Shown piece by piece: positions 51,036-60,789 of a stretch of 64,000 bases of DNA; position 1 is the stretch's first letter; every line of letters starts with the position of its first letter. Made by a program: the position numbers and the translations under genes. The stretch is taken from NCBI GenBank assembly GCA_015055745.1, contig SVHS01000004.1, forward strand, positions 24,382 to 88,381, read 5' to 3'. The notes under the pieces were generated by a model. It did no database searches, was not told where the DNA came from, and saw only the letters and a program-made list of their open reading frames with translations. The DNA is from Clostridiales bacterium (GTDB lineage Bacteria > Bacillota > Clostridia > Christensenellales > UBA1242).

Positions 51036-54000
51036 CTCACCTGTCTCGATTGAATATATGTACATATGCGCTACCTTTTTATTATACGCCTTTTCGACTG
51101 CAAGCTTGTATAGCTTTAGTTGTTCGGCGTATTTTTCTTTTAGTAGTCTTATCGGTAAGCGAGAAAATTTATAATCCACTATCACAATATCTTCTTTATT
51201 TTCTATCAATAGATCCACTACACCTTGCACGAGTACTTTATCAGTCACTGCACTATCTACGAGTTCATTATAAGGCACATACATCATAAATTCAGCCTCT
51301 TTTTTGATATCTATGGCATCTTTCACTAGCGGAGAAAGCACTTTGTGAGCCAATCTGATTTTGTCATAATCCACATCTAAAAAATCTGTATTTTTTACAT
51401 ACATAGTACTTAAATCCAGCATCTCCATCGCCGTATGATAATGCGTGCCTATCTTGGCTCTATCTTCAGCATCGTATTGAGTACTATTTTTTAGCCACAT
51501 TTTAGTGGAGAAGCCTTTTTCTTCCACGCTGGCACTATTGATACCTGTGACACTGTTTTTTAGTGGAATATTAAATTTTTCTCTATGCGGATACTCAAAA
51601 TCCAATCCTCTCATCTCCACAGATCTCTCAACGTCTACCTCTTCTACTCTATCTATATCTACACTATCAATTAGCTCTATTTTACAATTTTCTGTCTCCA
51701 GCCCGTCCATCGAGAGCCTATCTTGATAGCAAGCGAGTATCATATTTGCATAACTATTTTTACTGATATCCTCAGATAAAAGCTTGTCTGTATAGTTTCC
51801 TAGTATATATAGCTTATTTTTTGCTCTGGTCAACGCTACATATAATAATCTCAACTCTTCTTTATATCCTTTTTGATTGTTTTTTATCTTGATAGCGTAT
51901 TTTGTGAGACTATCCATCTTGACTCTATCCGCGGTATCAAAATAATCTATACCTAATCCTATATCAGCATTGAAATTGATACTATCCGTATCCCTTAGAT
52001 AAGAGAAGATCTTACTACTGTTGTATAATATGACTACTGGATACTCCAGCCCTTTACTCTTGTGTATAGTCTGTATAGTGACGCTATCTTCGCTATCTTG
52101 AGAGCTAAAGTCTGAGGCTTTGCTCACATTGCTTTCTATAACCTCTACAAATTCAGCCAATCCAAGACTATCTTCTATAGTAGATAATTTTGACACAAAC
52201 TCTTCCACTTGACGTAATTCTTTCTCCCCATTGGGCTTACGCAAAATGAAATATCTTAGCTTCATATCATCTAAGATATAGCGAATGAGTTCTTTATTTG
52301 TCCTAGTGTAAGAAGCCTTTTTGATGCTATTTATTTTCTCAAAACCTATACAGATATTGTCTTTTTCTTTGTTTTCCACTAGATTTTCATAAAAACTCTT
52401 TTCTTTATCCCTAATGCTAACTATCTGATCTATATCTATATCAGTGAGACTATTGAATGTCGCGAGATAATCCAAATCATCAGCATTACCTATGATCACT
52501 CTCAGTATAGACAAGACTAGACTGATACCTTCACTATTGGTGACATCAAGCTTATTTGTAAGATTGAGAGGTATAGCATTATCCTTTAGCATATCTATGA
52601 GGATTTTTGCCTTTTCATCTTTTTCTGATCTGGAAAGGATAGCTATGTCTTTATATGTCAAATTTCGCTCTGTCTTGAGATTTGCATCATAAAATGGTGT
52701 ACCAATCAGCTCTGTGATGATTTTTACCACCAATCCCGCCTGCATTTCTTTAGCATTTTGCAGATGCTTTCCCTGATGATTTTTTACGCTATATACACCA
52801 TAGTCAACATCTTCATCTCTAGACTCTTTCACTAACATAATTTTTACTTTGTCATCTAGAATATCATCTCGCTTTGGCTCTATCATACAGTCATGGGCAT
52901 AATCAATATCCGCCGTCTCCACAGTCATAAGCTTGGAGAAAATATCATTGATAAAATTCAGCACTCGCGGATTTGATCTAAAATTCACATTCATATCAAA
53001 CACGCTTTTGTCTCCTTTAATCTTTTTCATGCCGTTGTATTTATTTAAAAACCACTCTGGACTAGAGCCACGGAAACCATATATTGATTGCTTCACATCG
53101 CCGACCATAAATACATTCGTATCTTCTCCTACAAGACTACTCATCAATCCATCTTGCAAAGGATTGACGTCTTGATACTCATCGATGAAAATGTATTTAT
53201 ATTTTTGTTGCAATTCTTTTCGGATATTTTCATTTTTCAACAATTTTAACATCAATCTATTTAGATCATTAAAATCAATTAAATTGTTTTTTTCTTTTAA
53301 TTTATTATAATTTTTTATAAAATTTTTCAAAAATTCCAAAAAAACATTTAAATATTGTGTTATTTTTATATTTTTTTCATTAAAATTTTCATTTATTTGA
53401 TTTTTTTCTAGATTTTTTTTGATTTCTATTATCTTATTTATTTCTCTATTTAGTTCTTTTAAACCAACATTTTCCTTACACTCTTTCACTGAAAATGAAG
53501 GTAAATCAAATGCATTTAGACTTTGTAGATTGGTTATAAAACTCATCTTGCTATTGAGGCTATCTAAGGCTGAGATTATATTATTTAGCTTCTCTTTTAC
53601 TTTTGCGTCAAATGTAGAAAAAGATTCGATTATCTTTTGACGAATGAGATATGCTGTATAGCACATATGTTGATTTATTACATTTTCGCTTTTGATACTA
53701 TCTTTGTATTCTAGCAAGGCTTCATCTAAAAATTCTTCATAGTCATCGATATTCATAATATTGTGATAAGTATTCATTGCGAGTTCTTCTATAGCATCAA
53801 GATTTCGTCTATTACCACCAAACAAATCCAACAATATATTTATCTTATCCGCATCACGAGAAAATTGGTCAATAGTCCTCTTCATAGCACGAGTAAGATA
53901 ATAATCTCTCGTCGCATCGCTGATGATTTCTATATTTGGAGAAATCTCTAGATCATAAAAATATTTTTTGATAGTCTTGGAGCTAAATCCATCTATGGTG

Positions 54001-54296
54001 TCTATGCTAGCAGTCTCTATTTTATCAATGAGATTCAATATTTTAGCCTTATCTTCACTAGTCTCAAGACGCTCATACATTTTTTTCTTTAGTCTATCTT
54101 TCATCTCACCAGCTGCCAACACTGTAAATGTCACTACAAGTAAATTATCCACATCGACATTATCATTTAATAGCAAATTTGCTATCTTCTCTATCATCAC
54201 AGTAGTCTTACCACTACCAGCTCCTGCACTGACCAATTGGTTGGAGGCAGTAGAATCCAATATATCTTGCTGTATTGGTACAAATTTACTCATCAT
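51027..54296 (-). CDS. addA: ATP-dependent helicase/nuclease subunit A
   Basis: SAGAGSGKTTVMIEKIA, FIDEYQDVNPLQ, IQTIHKSKGLEYPVV; C-terminal nuclease VDYKFSR. Confidence 0.93.
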   Translation of the reverse strand: MMSKFVPIQQDILDSTASNQLVSAGAGSGKTTVMIEKIANLLLNDNVDVDNLLVVTFTVLAAGEMKDRLKKKMYERLETSEDKAKILNLIDKIETASIDTIDGFSSKTIKKYFYDLEISPNIEIISDATRDYYLTRAMKRTIDQFSRDADKINILLDLFGGNRRNLDAIEELAMNTYHNIMNIDDYEEFLDEALLEYKDSIKSENVINQHMCYTAYLIRQKIIESFSTFDAKVKEKLNNIISALDSLNSKMSFITNLQSLNAFDLPSFSVKECKENVGLKELNREINKIIEIKKNLEKNQINENFNEKNIKITQYLNVFLEFLKNFIKNYNKLKEKNNLIDFNDLNRLMLKLLKNENIRKELQQKYKYIFIDEYQDVNPLQDGLMSSLVGEDTNVFMVGDVKQSIYGFRGSSPEWFLNKYNGMKKIKGDKSVFDMNVNFRSNPRVLNFINDIFSKLMTVETADIDYAHDCMIEPKRDDILDDKVKIMLVKESRDEDVDYGVYSVKNHQGKHLQNAKEMQAGLVVKIITELIGTPFYDANLKTERNLTYKDIAILSRSEKDEKAKILIDMLKDNAIPLNLTNKLDVTNSEGISLVLSILRVIIGNADDLDYLATFNSLTDIDIDQIVSIRDKEKSFYENLVENKEKDNICIGFEKINSIKKASYTRTNKELIRYILDDMKLRYFILRKPNGEKELRQVEEFVSKLSTIEDSLGLAEFVEVIESNVSKASDFSSQDSEDSVTIQTIHKSKGLEYPVVILYNSSKIFSYLRDTDSINFNADIGLGIDYFDTADRVKMDSLTKYAIKIKNNQKGYKEELRLLYVALTRAKNKLYILGNYTDKLLSEDISKNSYANMILACYQDRLSMDGLETENCKIELIDSVDIDRVEEVDVERSVEMRGLDFEYPHREKFNIPLKNSVTGINSASVEEKGFSTKMWLKNSTQYDAEDRAKIGTHYHTAMEMLDLSTMYVKNTDFLDVDYDKIRLAHKVLSPLVKDAIDIKKEAEFMMYVPYNELVDSAVTDKVLVQGVVDLLIENKEDIVIVDYKFSRLPIRLLKEKYAEQLKLYKLAVEKAYNKKVAHMYIYSIETGELL

Positions 54297-57200
54297 CTAC
54301 CTCCTTAAAGCTATCCAAATTTACTTTACTAGCCTGACGATATTTTATAGCACTGCTATTCTTCATGCAAATATGCCTATAATCGCAATAATCACACGGT
54401 TTGCTAATCTCACTAGGATTTGGAGCTATATAGCCTGAGCGTATTTCATCTACTGCTTGCTCAGACACAGTCTTTGCATAATTTTTAAGCATACTCATCT
54501 CATTCATCTCCAGCTCTTTATATCCATTGTATTTAGTCGCTTTGCCATCTTTGTTTAGCTTGAGATTTACTATATCGCTCTTCATGCCAGGCTCCAGCCT
54601 CTTGTCCAAAGCATGGACTACAAAATCCTCATTTACAAAAAATCCTTTTAATGAATAAGTATTTTCTACTTCTTTTGAATAAGCGTTGTGCAAAGGCAGA
54701 TAAAAATTTCCGACAGTTCGTTTATTTAATATATTTTCTATAGCAAGAGAATACAAAAATAATTGCAATTTATTACCATAATACAATTCTTTAAGACTTG
54801 CATCTGCTCTACCTGATTTGTAATCAATAACTCTCAACATATCGCCACAGCTATCCACTCTATCGATCTTACCAATGATGTCGATGTTTTTTAATTTCAA
54901 CGCTGTCTTATCTTTAAAATCAAACTCAAAATATGTCGGTGCAAACAAAGAATTTTCATCAATATAGTTTACACCTTGTATCACCCTAGTCGCCTCATCT
55001 ATAAGGTTGATAAGCATAGGACTATCTGCATTCAATTTTAATCTCTCATCACGCTCCACATAAGCAAAAATCTCATCTCTGCAAAACTCATAAATATCGC
55101 CGACTTGTTTCTTTGATTTGTAATACTTGTACATAATATCATGCAAAAGATTACCTATATCTAGTGACAAAATCTCACTATCCAATCTAGGCTTAATTTT
55201 TAAGATATTAGCTAAAAAAGAATAAAACGGACATTTAAAATAATTTTCCAATTGAGATGCAGAAATAATATTTAAATTATCATAAATTTTTAAATTTTCT
55301 TGAGAAATTGTATCTAATTTCTTGTTTTTTACAATACTTTCATCGATTTTTTGATTTTTTTTATCATTTTTACACAAATAATCCACATAGTCCCATTTTG
55401 ATAAACTCACATATTTACCATAATCAAAAGGTGTAAATGCGACTAATTCTATACTTTCTCCATCTATATCCACCTGTAACTTTTTCAATATTTGTTTTAT
55501 CAATTCACTAGGCACATCTGAGTGTGTAATAGTAAGCTCCCGCTCAAACAAAAGCGCCACATTATACAGTCTCAATTTTGAAAGTTTATTGATATGTGCG
55601 ATAGTCGGTGAAAGCTTGTGCGAAAAGTTTAATTTATCTATCTCGGCATCTAATATAATACCACAATCAAACTTCAAATTTGGAGCATTGATACTAGTCG
55701 CATTGACTATGTAATACTCATCAAATATTTCCATAGTATTGTTTGCATCGACGACTTTGACAGCATCGATCGTAAGAGGTAGATTATTTATTTTCACCAC
55801 ACTTGCTATATGTAAGTAAATATCATAAAAGGCATTTATTTCAATCTCTGTATTTATTTTCAAAATATCATCAAATAGCGCATAAATCACTTCTTTGGAT
55901 TTTGAGAGGAGCACTTTATTTAGCGCATCAGTATTAGACAAGCCATTCAGAGTCTCATCTATACCAATCTGACTATCTAGCTTTTTTAGTCTTTCGATTG
56001 TATCCTGCGCATTAGCCTTACTGTCGAAAATCAACAAGTCCATAAAAGTCACAAATTGATTTCTTACTTCCTCATCTATATCAAGAGAAAATCTATCATC
56101 TATCTTTCCTCTAAATTTGATGATAGTCAATCTCTCTATGAGCACCCTTTTCGCTTCTTCGTCCAGCTTAAAAAATGGTGAATTTATGATATCTATGAGA
56201 TTTGAAAGATTGTATCCTTCAAGGTTGTATTTGAAAATACTTAAGAAAAATTTATATAAAATGCTTTTTGTCAGTGAAATTTCACTATCAATATAGTAAT
56301 TTATCTCGTATTTTGCAAAAATTTCTTGGATAATACTAGCATAACTATCCAATCCAAATATTGCCACACCAAATGTATCAAAGCTCTTTCCTTGTAAAAC
56401 TTTGTCTCTAATGTCTCGCGCCACAAACTCAATCTCACTAGCGACAGAGTTTCCAGAAAAAACTTTCACAATATCATCTGTGAGTGTAAATTTATCGTCT
56501 TTTATGGCAAACAAATTGCTTTCCAAAAATTTCTTGAGAGGTCTCTTATCTACTTCACAATCTTCCACCGCAAAAGGTAGTTCATTTATATAAACAATAT
56601 TTTTTAGCTGGGTATAAATCTCATCGTTGTAAATATATTTATTATCCGCCTTAGAGTAGCAATCCAAAATGATCACTTCTGTCACTTTTGCTAGCTGCTC
56701 TATGATAGAATACTCTATAGCGGTAAAGTCATCAAAACCCACAAACAAAATCTTAGTATTTTCCCTACCTTTAGCCACATGAAATGCTGATATCAAAAAC
56801 AAATCTGATGCATCTAAAAGTCCTGCCTTGCCTTCTTCATAGCATTTGTACACAAGAGCTAGATCAGATATCTTGTCAGCGAGATTTGAATCACTAGAAG
56901 TATATCCCATCATCTCCTCAGCAGAAATCTTTGACGCCTTTAGCTGACCAATAGTATTAAAGATATCCTCAGCGTAGCTAAATGAATACGCTTTGCTCTT
57001 AAGGACTTTCAGTTCATTGATATGCTCATTCAAGATTTTATGTATCAAAAGAATGCTCGCCACTTTACTTATTTGTTTCTCTTTATCCACATGATAAGAT
57101 TTTTTTGCAAAACGATTGAGCGTACTTACTCGGATATTGAAACTTGCACACTTGTCCATGTGTTGAAACAAAAATTTTTCCATAAACAAGCTAAGTTTGT

Positions 57201-57309
57201 CTGGAACTATGATTTCAATATTGTCATTCTCGTGTTTTTTACAAAAATTCACCGCTAAGTATAGCGATGTATAAAGTGATGGTACGTTCAATATCTTTAT
57301 CATACACAC
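54286..57309 (-). CDS. addB: ATP-dependent helicase/deoxyribonuclease subunit B
   Basis: C-terminal RVIDYKSGRAD nuclease and CDYCDYRHIC Fe-S Cys cluster; partner of addA. Confidence 0.88.
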   Translation of the reverse strand: MCMIKILNVPSLYTSLYLAVNFCKKHENDNIEIIVPDKLSLFMEKFLFQHMDKCASFNIRVSTLNRFAKKSYHVDKEKQISKVASILLIHKILNEHINELKVLKSKAYSFSYAEDIFNTIGQLKASKISAEEMMGYTSSDSNLADKISDLALVYKCYEEGKAGLLDASDLFLISAFHVAKGRENTKILFVGFDDFTAIEYSIIEQLAKVTEVIILDCYSKADNKYIYNDEIYTQLKNIVYINELPFAVEDCEVDKRPLKKFLESNLFAIKDDKFTLTDDIVKVFSGNSVASEIEFVARDIRDKVLQGKSFDTFGVAIFGLDSYASIIQEIFAKYEINYYIDSEISLTKSILYKFFLSIFKYNLEGYNLSNLIDIINSPFFKLDEEAKRVLIERLTIIKFRGKIDDRFSLDIDEEVRNQFVTFMDLLIFDSKANAQDTIERLKKLDSQIGIDETLNGLSNTDALNKVLLSKSKEVIYALFDDILKINTEIEINAFYDIYLHIASVVKINNLPLTIDAVKVVDANNTMEIFDEYYIVNATSINAPNLKFDCGIILDAEIDKLNFSHKLSPTIAHINKLSKLRLYNVALLFERELTITHSDVPSELIKQILKKLQVDIDGESIELVAFTPFDYGKYVSLSKWDYVDYLCKNDKKNQKIDESIVKNKKLDTISQENLKIYDNLNIISASQLENYFKCPFYSFLANILKIKPRLDSEILSLDIGNLLHDIMYKYYKSKKQVGDIYEFCRDEIFAYVERDERLKLNADSPMLINLIDEATRVIQGVNYIDENSLFAPTYFEFDFKDKTALKLKNIDIIGKIDRVDSCGDMLRVIDYKSGRADASLKELYYGNKLQLFLYSLAIENILNKRTVGNFYLPLHNAYSKEVENTYSLKGFFVNEDFVVHALDKRLEPGMKSDIVNLKLNKDGKATKYNGYKELEMNEMSMLKNYAKTVSEQAVDEIRSGYIAPNPSEISKPCDYCDYRHICMKNSSAIKYRQASKVNLDSFKEVDDE

Positions 57310-57389
57310 ATTTTAGCACAAATCTATAAATAAATCAATATGATGAATAATATTTCACTTTCTCCACATAATACTCTCGGAGGTGCTAT

Positions 57390-57554
57390 ATGGCTAACAG
57401 TAAACAATGGAAACCTGGTGAGACTGTTCCAAAGTCAGCTACTTATGTGGCTTATGACTCAGAAGGTCACAACGGTGGTAGTCTTTACTTAGAAGAAGGT
57501 AAAAGATTCCCTGCTACTCAGCACTCAGGTAGCTATTACACTTTAGGTGAATAG
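57390..57554 (+). CDS. YjzC-like small protein (54 aa), absent from supplied ORF track
   Basis: MANSKQWKPGETVPKSATYVAYDSEGHNGGSLYLEEGKRFPATQHSGSYYTLGE; SD GGAGG; followed by a terminator at ~57582-57606. Confidence 0.75.
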   Translation: MANSKQWKPGETVPKSATYVAYDSEGHNGGSLYLEEGKRFPATQHSGSYYTLGE

Positions 57555-57645
57555 TGCTCAATAGCCGAAAGGCAATGAAAAATAGCCATATTAGTGGCTA
57601 TTTTTTGTCAAAAATTAAAATTTGTAAAAATCTAGCATTTTAATG

Positions 57646-57674
57646 TTGACAAAAAAATAATTACTTGGTATAAT
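57646..57674 (+). promoter_or_regulatory. tRNA-Ser promoter TTGACA-N17-TATAAT
   Basis: -35 57646-57651; -10 57669-57674. Confidence 0.85.
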
Positions 57675-57720
57675 CTACTTGTTTTCAAATATGAAAACTA
57701 ATATTATTTCACTTCGATAT

Positions 57721-57811
57721 GGAGAGTTACTCAAGAGGTCGAAGAGGCGTCCCTGCTAAGGATGTAGGCGTCGAAAGGCGCGCGAGGGTTCAAATCCCTC
57801 ACTCTCCGCCA
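57721..57811 (+). tRNA. tRNA-Ser (GCT)
   Basis: GGAGAGT/ACTCTCC acceptor, anticodon GCT, long variable arm, GGTTCAAATCC T-arm, encoded CCA. Confidence 0.96.
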
Positions 57812-57882
57812 AACCACCACCTATGGTGGTTCTTTTGTTGTAAATACCACTGTATATCCACCGGAAAGGTGGTTTTTTTTAC
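57812..57882 (+). terminator. two tandem terminators after tRNA-Ser
   Basis: AACCACC-acctat-GGTGGTT and CCACC-ggaaa-GGTGG-T8. Confidence 0.75.
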
Positions 57883-57909
57883 ACTAATTTTGTCGCCTGA
57901 GCTCAATTT

Positions 57910-58043
57910 GAGTTCAAAACCACTATCTCCTTTTACCTATAAAATAGGGCAAAATCGACATCTCACTAAAAAGTCGAGTTCAAAACTCCATCACCTATGA
58001 GTATAAAATGAGTTTAAAATCCTTGCAAACCCCTATAAAATAG
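57910..58043 (+). repeat. degenerate short repeats at island boundary
   Basis: GAGTTCAAAAC at 57910 and 57976, GAGTTTAAAAT at 58010; CCTATAAAATAG at 57936 and 58032. Confidence 0.6.
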
Positions 58044-58162
58044 CAAAAAAGTGAGGTCTCATTTCCCTCACTCCTGTAATAATTTATTAATTTTTTATTA
58101 TAAATCTTCCATTTTTTGATAAAACATGCTATAATTCACAAACATTTCAAGGAGAAATATAA

Positions 58163-59158
58163 ATGGAAAAGAAATATCAAGTTTTTATAAGTTCAACTTA
58201 CACTGATTTAATTGAAGAACGTAAGGAAGTCCAAAAAATTTTATTAATGGCAGATTGTATACCTGCGGGAATGGAAGCCTTTGTTGCTACTAACGATGAA
58301 CAATTTGAAGTAATCAAAAAAGTAATTGATTTGTGCGACTATTATGTATTAATTATCGGTGGAAGATATGGAAGCATTAATTCACAAACCGGATTAAGTT
58401 ATACAGAAATGGAATACGACTACGCAGTATCAAAAGAGATTCCTGTTCTAGTATTTGCTATTGACGAATCTATAGAATTATCTGAAGATAAAAAAGATAA
58501 AGATACAGAAAGTTTATATAAACTAAGTCAATTTCGAGCAAAAGCAATGACCAATAGATTGGCCAGCATCTGGAAAGACTTAACCGACTTATCTGGGAAA
58601 TTAGCAATATCTATAATGAACGCAAAGGGTGTAAATGTTAGACCTAGCTGGATACGAGGAAATGATTACAATCCTACTGAAAATTTAAAAAAATTATCAT
58701 CATTACAAGAAGAAAATATTAAATTAGCTGAAGAAAACTCATTGCTAAAAAAATCTATCGATGAGCTAAGTTCAATAAACGATGAACTAGAATTTGATGA
58801 TTCAAAAATTAAAATAAGATATAGTACTGATTATTATACGGGCTCAAGATATTTAAACGATTATCACGATAAAGAAATCACATTAAAAGAAATATTTGCT
58901 TATGTTTCAATAAACATGATCAATATTAGTATAACTGAAACAAGTTTATGTGATTACATTGCAAAATCTGTAGGAGCAGACAATGCTAATAGATTAACTG
59001 ATAAAAACATAGCAAAGAGAATTTGCAATCAATTTATATCATTAAAACTAATGGACACCAAATGGGTTGATGGCAGAGGCTTATATTATTATTTAACAAA
59101 AAAAGGCAACAAGCTGAAAAACGAATTAAATCTCTTCAAAAAGAAAACAAAAAATTAA
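58163..59158 (+). CDS. DUF4062 domain protein with C-terminal wHTH-like region
   Basis: YQVFISSTYTDLIEERKEVQKILL...IGGRYGSINSQTGLSYTEMEYDYAVSKEIPVLVF; SD AAGGAG. Confidence 0.85.
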   Translation: MEKKYQVFISSTYTDLIEERKEVQKILLMADCIPAGMEAFVATNDEQFEVIKKVIDLCDYYVLIIGGRYGSINSQTGLSYTEMEYDYAVSKEIPVLVFAIDESIELSEDKKDKDTESLYKLSQFRAKAMTNRLASIWKDLTDLSGKLAISIMNAKGVNVRPSWIRGNDYNPTENLKKLSSLQEENIKLAEENSLLKKSIDELSSINDELEFDDSKIKIRYSTDYYTGSRYLNDYHDKEITLKEIFAYVSINMINISITETSLCDYIAKSVGADNANRLTDKNIAKRICNQFISLKLMDTKWVDGRGLYYYLTKKGNKLKNELNLFKKKTKN

Positions 59159-59161
59159 GAA

Positions 59162-59187
59162 AACCGCCTTGTAAGGCGGTTTTTACA
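59162..59187. terminator. bidirectional terminator
   Basis: AACCGCCTT-gt-AAGGCGGTT + T-run. Confidence 0.75.
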
Positions 59188-60034
59188 TATTGAAACCAAC
59201 TCGAGTGTTAATCTGTTTTCTTATTATCATATTAACCCTGCCTTTTATCATATAATCATAAGGTATTTGTCTTAAGATATTTGGTATTTCATCAACTTTT
59301 ATTGTTTCACAAAAGTCTTTATAGTTCATAATTATGTAATCAATCTTATTCTTATATTGATAAAGGAATCGTAGCATATTTTTATCTTTACTCAATCTAT
59401 AAACCCATAAATGTTCAGGCTCTTTTGCTTCATCACAAACATTTTCAATCATTTCTAAACCACAATCGGAATATTCTATCATATAAATCTTTATATCAAG
59501 TTTTCCTTGGTAATTATCAGAACTTGATAAATGCTTTTTCAAATTATTACAAAAAGATTCTTTTAGATTATCATAACTGTGACAAACATCTTTTCGAGAC
59601 CAGTTTCCCTCTCTACGTTCCCCTATTTCCATATTCTCACATGATTGATTAAATTCTTTAATATGTGGATTTATCTCTTTTTCAAATTCAAATTCATCTA
59701 TCTTCTTCGCTGAACCTTTTCTAGTTTCTTTTGAAGATGTAATTTCAAAATGTTCAATAAATCCATCTTTAAAAACAAAATCTGGAAATTTACTCAAATT
59801 AGGATTTGGTTTACAGTTTTTTATCGCAATAAAAACTTTTTTAATATCTTTAAACTCCATACCAACAAAACTTTCTTTTCGAAGGTTAATATAATCCTTA
59901 ATATTAAACATCATATCATCATCTCTTAGTTGATAATATCGATTCGATAGCATCATTTGGAAGTTTCTTTCCTTATAGCAAAAGAAAAACTCTTTAACCT
60001 CTTTCAAACACTCTCTTTCAGAATCTCCTCGCAT
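59183..60034 (-). CDS. uncharacterised protein, possible PD-(D/E)XK-like nuclease
   Basis: PDFVFKDGFIEHFEITSSKE resembles PD-x(n)-E-x-T...K; remote. Confidence 0.4.
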   Translation of the reverse strand: MRGDSERECLKEVKEFFFCYKERNFQMMLSNRYYQLRDDDMMFNIKDYINLRKESFVGMEFKDIKKVFIAIKNCKPNPNLSKFPDFVFKDGFIEHFEITSSKETRKGSAKKIDEFEFEKEINPHIKEFNQSCENMEIGERREGNWSRKDVCHSYDNLKESFCNNLKKHLSSSDNYQGKLDIKIYMIEYSDCGLEMIENVCDEAKEPEHLWVYRLSKDKNMLRFLYQYKNKIDYIIMNYKDFCETIKVDEIPNILRQIPYDYMIKGRVNMIIRKQINTRVGFNM

Positions 60035-60091
60035 CTTTTCCCTCCAATATAAAAGAGAAGTAAAATTTAATAAAATTAGGTTGTAAACTTT

Positions 60092-60325
60092 TTATTTACT
60101 TAAATCATGTGTAGTTATATAAACAAATAAACTTTTCATTAAAGACTCTCTATCCTTGTTCGCTTCTAAAATCAGTTCCATTTCTCTTTGCGAAATAGGA
60201 CCAAAAAGATTTTTAAAAAAATGTTTAAATGTTGCTTTTTGTTCTTCCAATAATGCTTCATCATAAGATTTTGAAGTTATTAATTTTATGAGCAATTCTG
60301 AAAATTCATTTATGTTATTATTCAT
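60092..60325 (-). CDS. small helical protein of unknown function
   Basis: 77 aa, 12 bp downstream of ASCH gene, same strand. Confidence 0.5.
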   Translation of the reverse strand: MNNNINEFSELLIKLITSKSYDEALLEEQKATFKHFFKNLFGPISQREMELILEANKDRESLMKSLFVYITTHDLSK

Positions 60326-60337
60326 CTACGTTCTCCT

Positions 60338-60676
60338 TTAATTTATATTAACCCATATAACTGCCCCTATAGGGTGTTTATAAGGTATCGGTTTTTCATA
60401 TCTTTTAGCATTAGAAATTATCCAAGCATAAGTGTTTTTGTATGGAAGGTTTTCCACACCATTCAATATACAATGCTTATCTTTATTGTTTTGATAATCC
60501 GCCAAGGTTAATTTCTTAGAATCCATTATATCACATTCGCCATAAATATGTTTGGTTCCACTTTGAATTAAATAAACTTTTCCACGAATTTTTGTATTTG
60601 AACTTCTAATTTCCCAAATCTTTTCATTAGAAAGAATTTTATTTAACCAAAACTCTTTTATAATCAAACCTTTCAT
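60338..60676 (-). CDS. ASCH domain protein
   Basis: MKGLIIKEFWLNKILSNEKIWEIRSSNTKIRGKVYLIQSGTKHIYGECDI; SD TAGGAG supports Met at 60676. Confidence 0.75.
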   Translation of the reverse strand: MKGLIIKEFWLNKILSNEKIWEIRSSNTKIRGKVYLIQSGTKHIYGECDIMDSKKLTLADYQNNKDKHCILNGVENLPYKNTYAWIISNAKRYEKPIPYKHPIGAVIWVNIN

Positions 60677-60716
60677 ATAAACTCCTAACATACATTAAAT
60701 TTATAAAACTTATCGA

Positions 60717-60751
60717 ATGTGACTTAAAGTCGGTTGTAAAATAAGTCACAT
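60717..60751. promoter_or_regulatory. C-box operator of R-M controller protein
   Basis: ATGTGACTTAAAGTCGGTTGTAAAATAAGTCACAT; 12-bp perfect outer arms GAATGTGACTTA/TAAGTCACATTC (60715-60753). Confidence 0.8.
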
Positions 60752-60789
60752 TCTTGATACTATTATATAAATAAAATTGGAGAAAGTCA

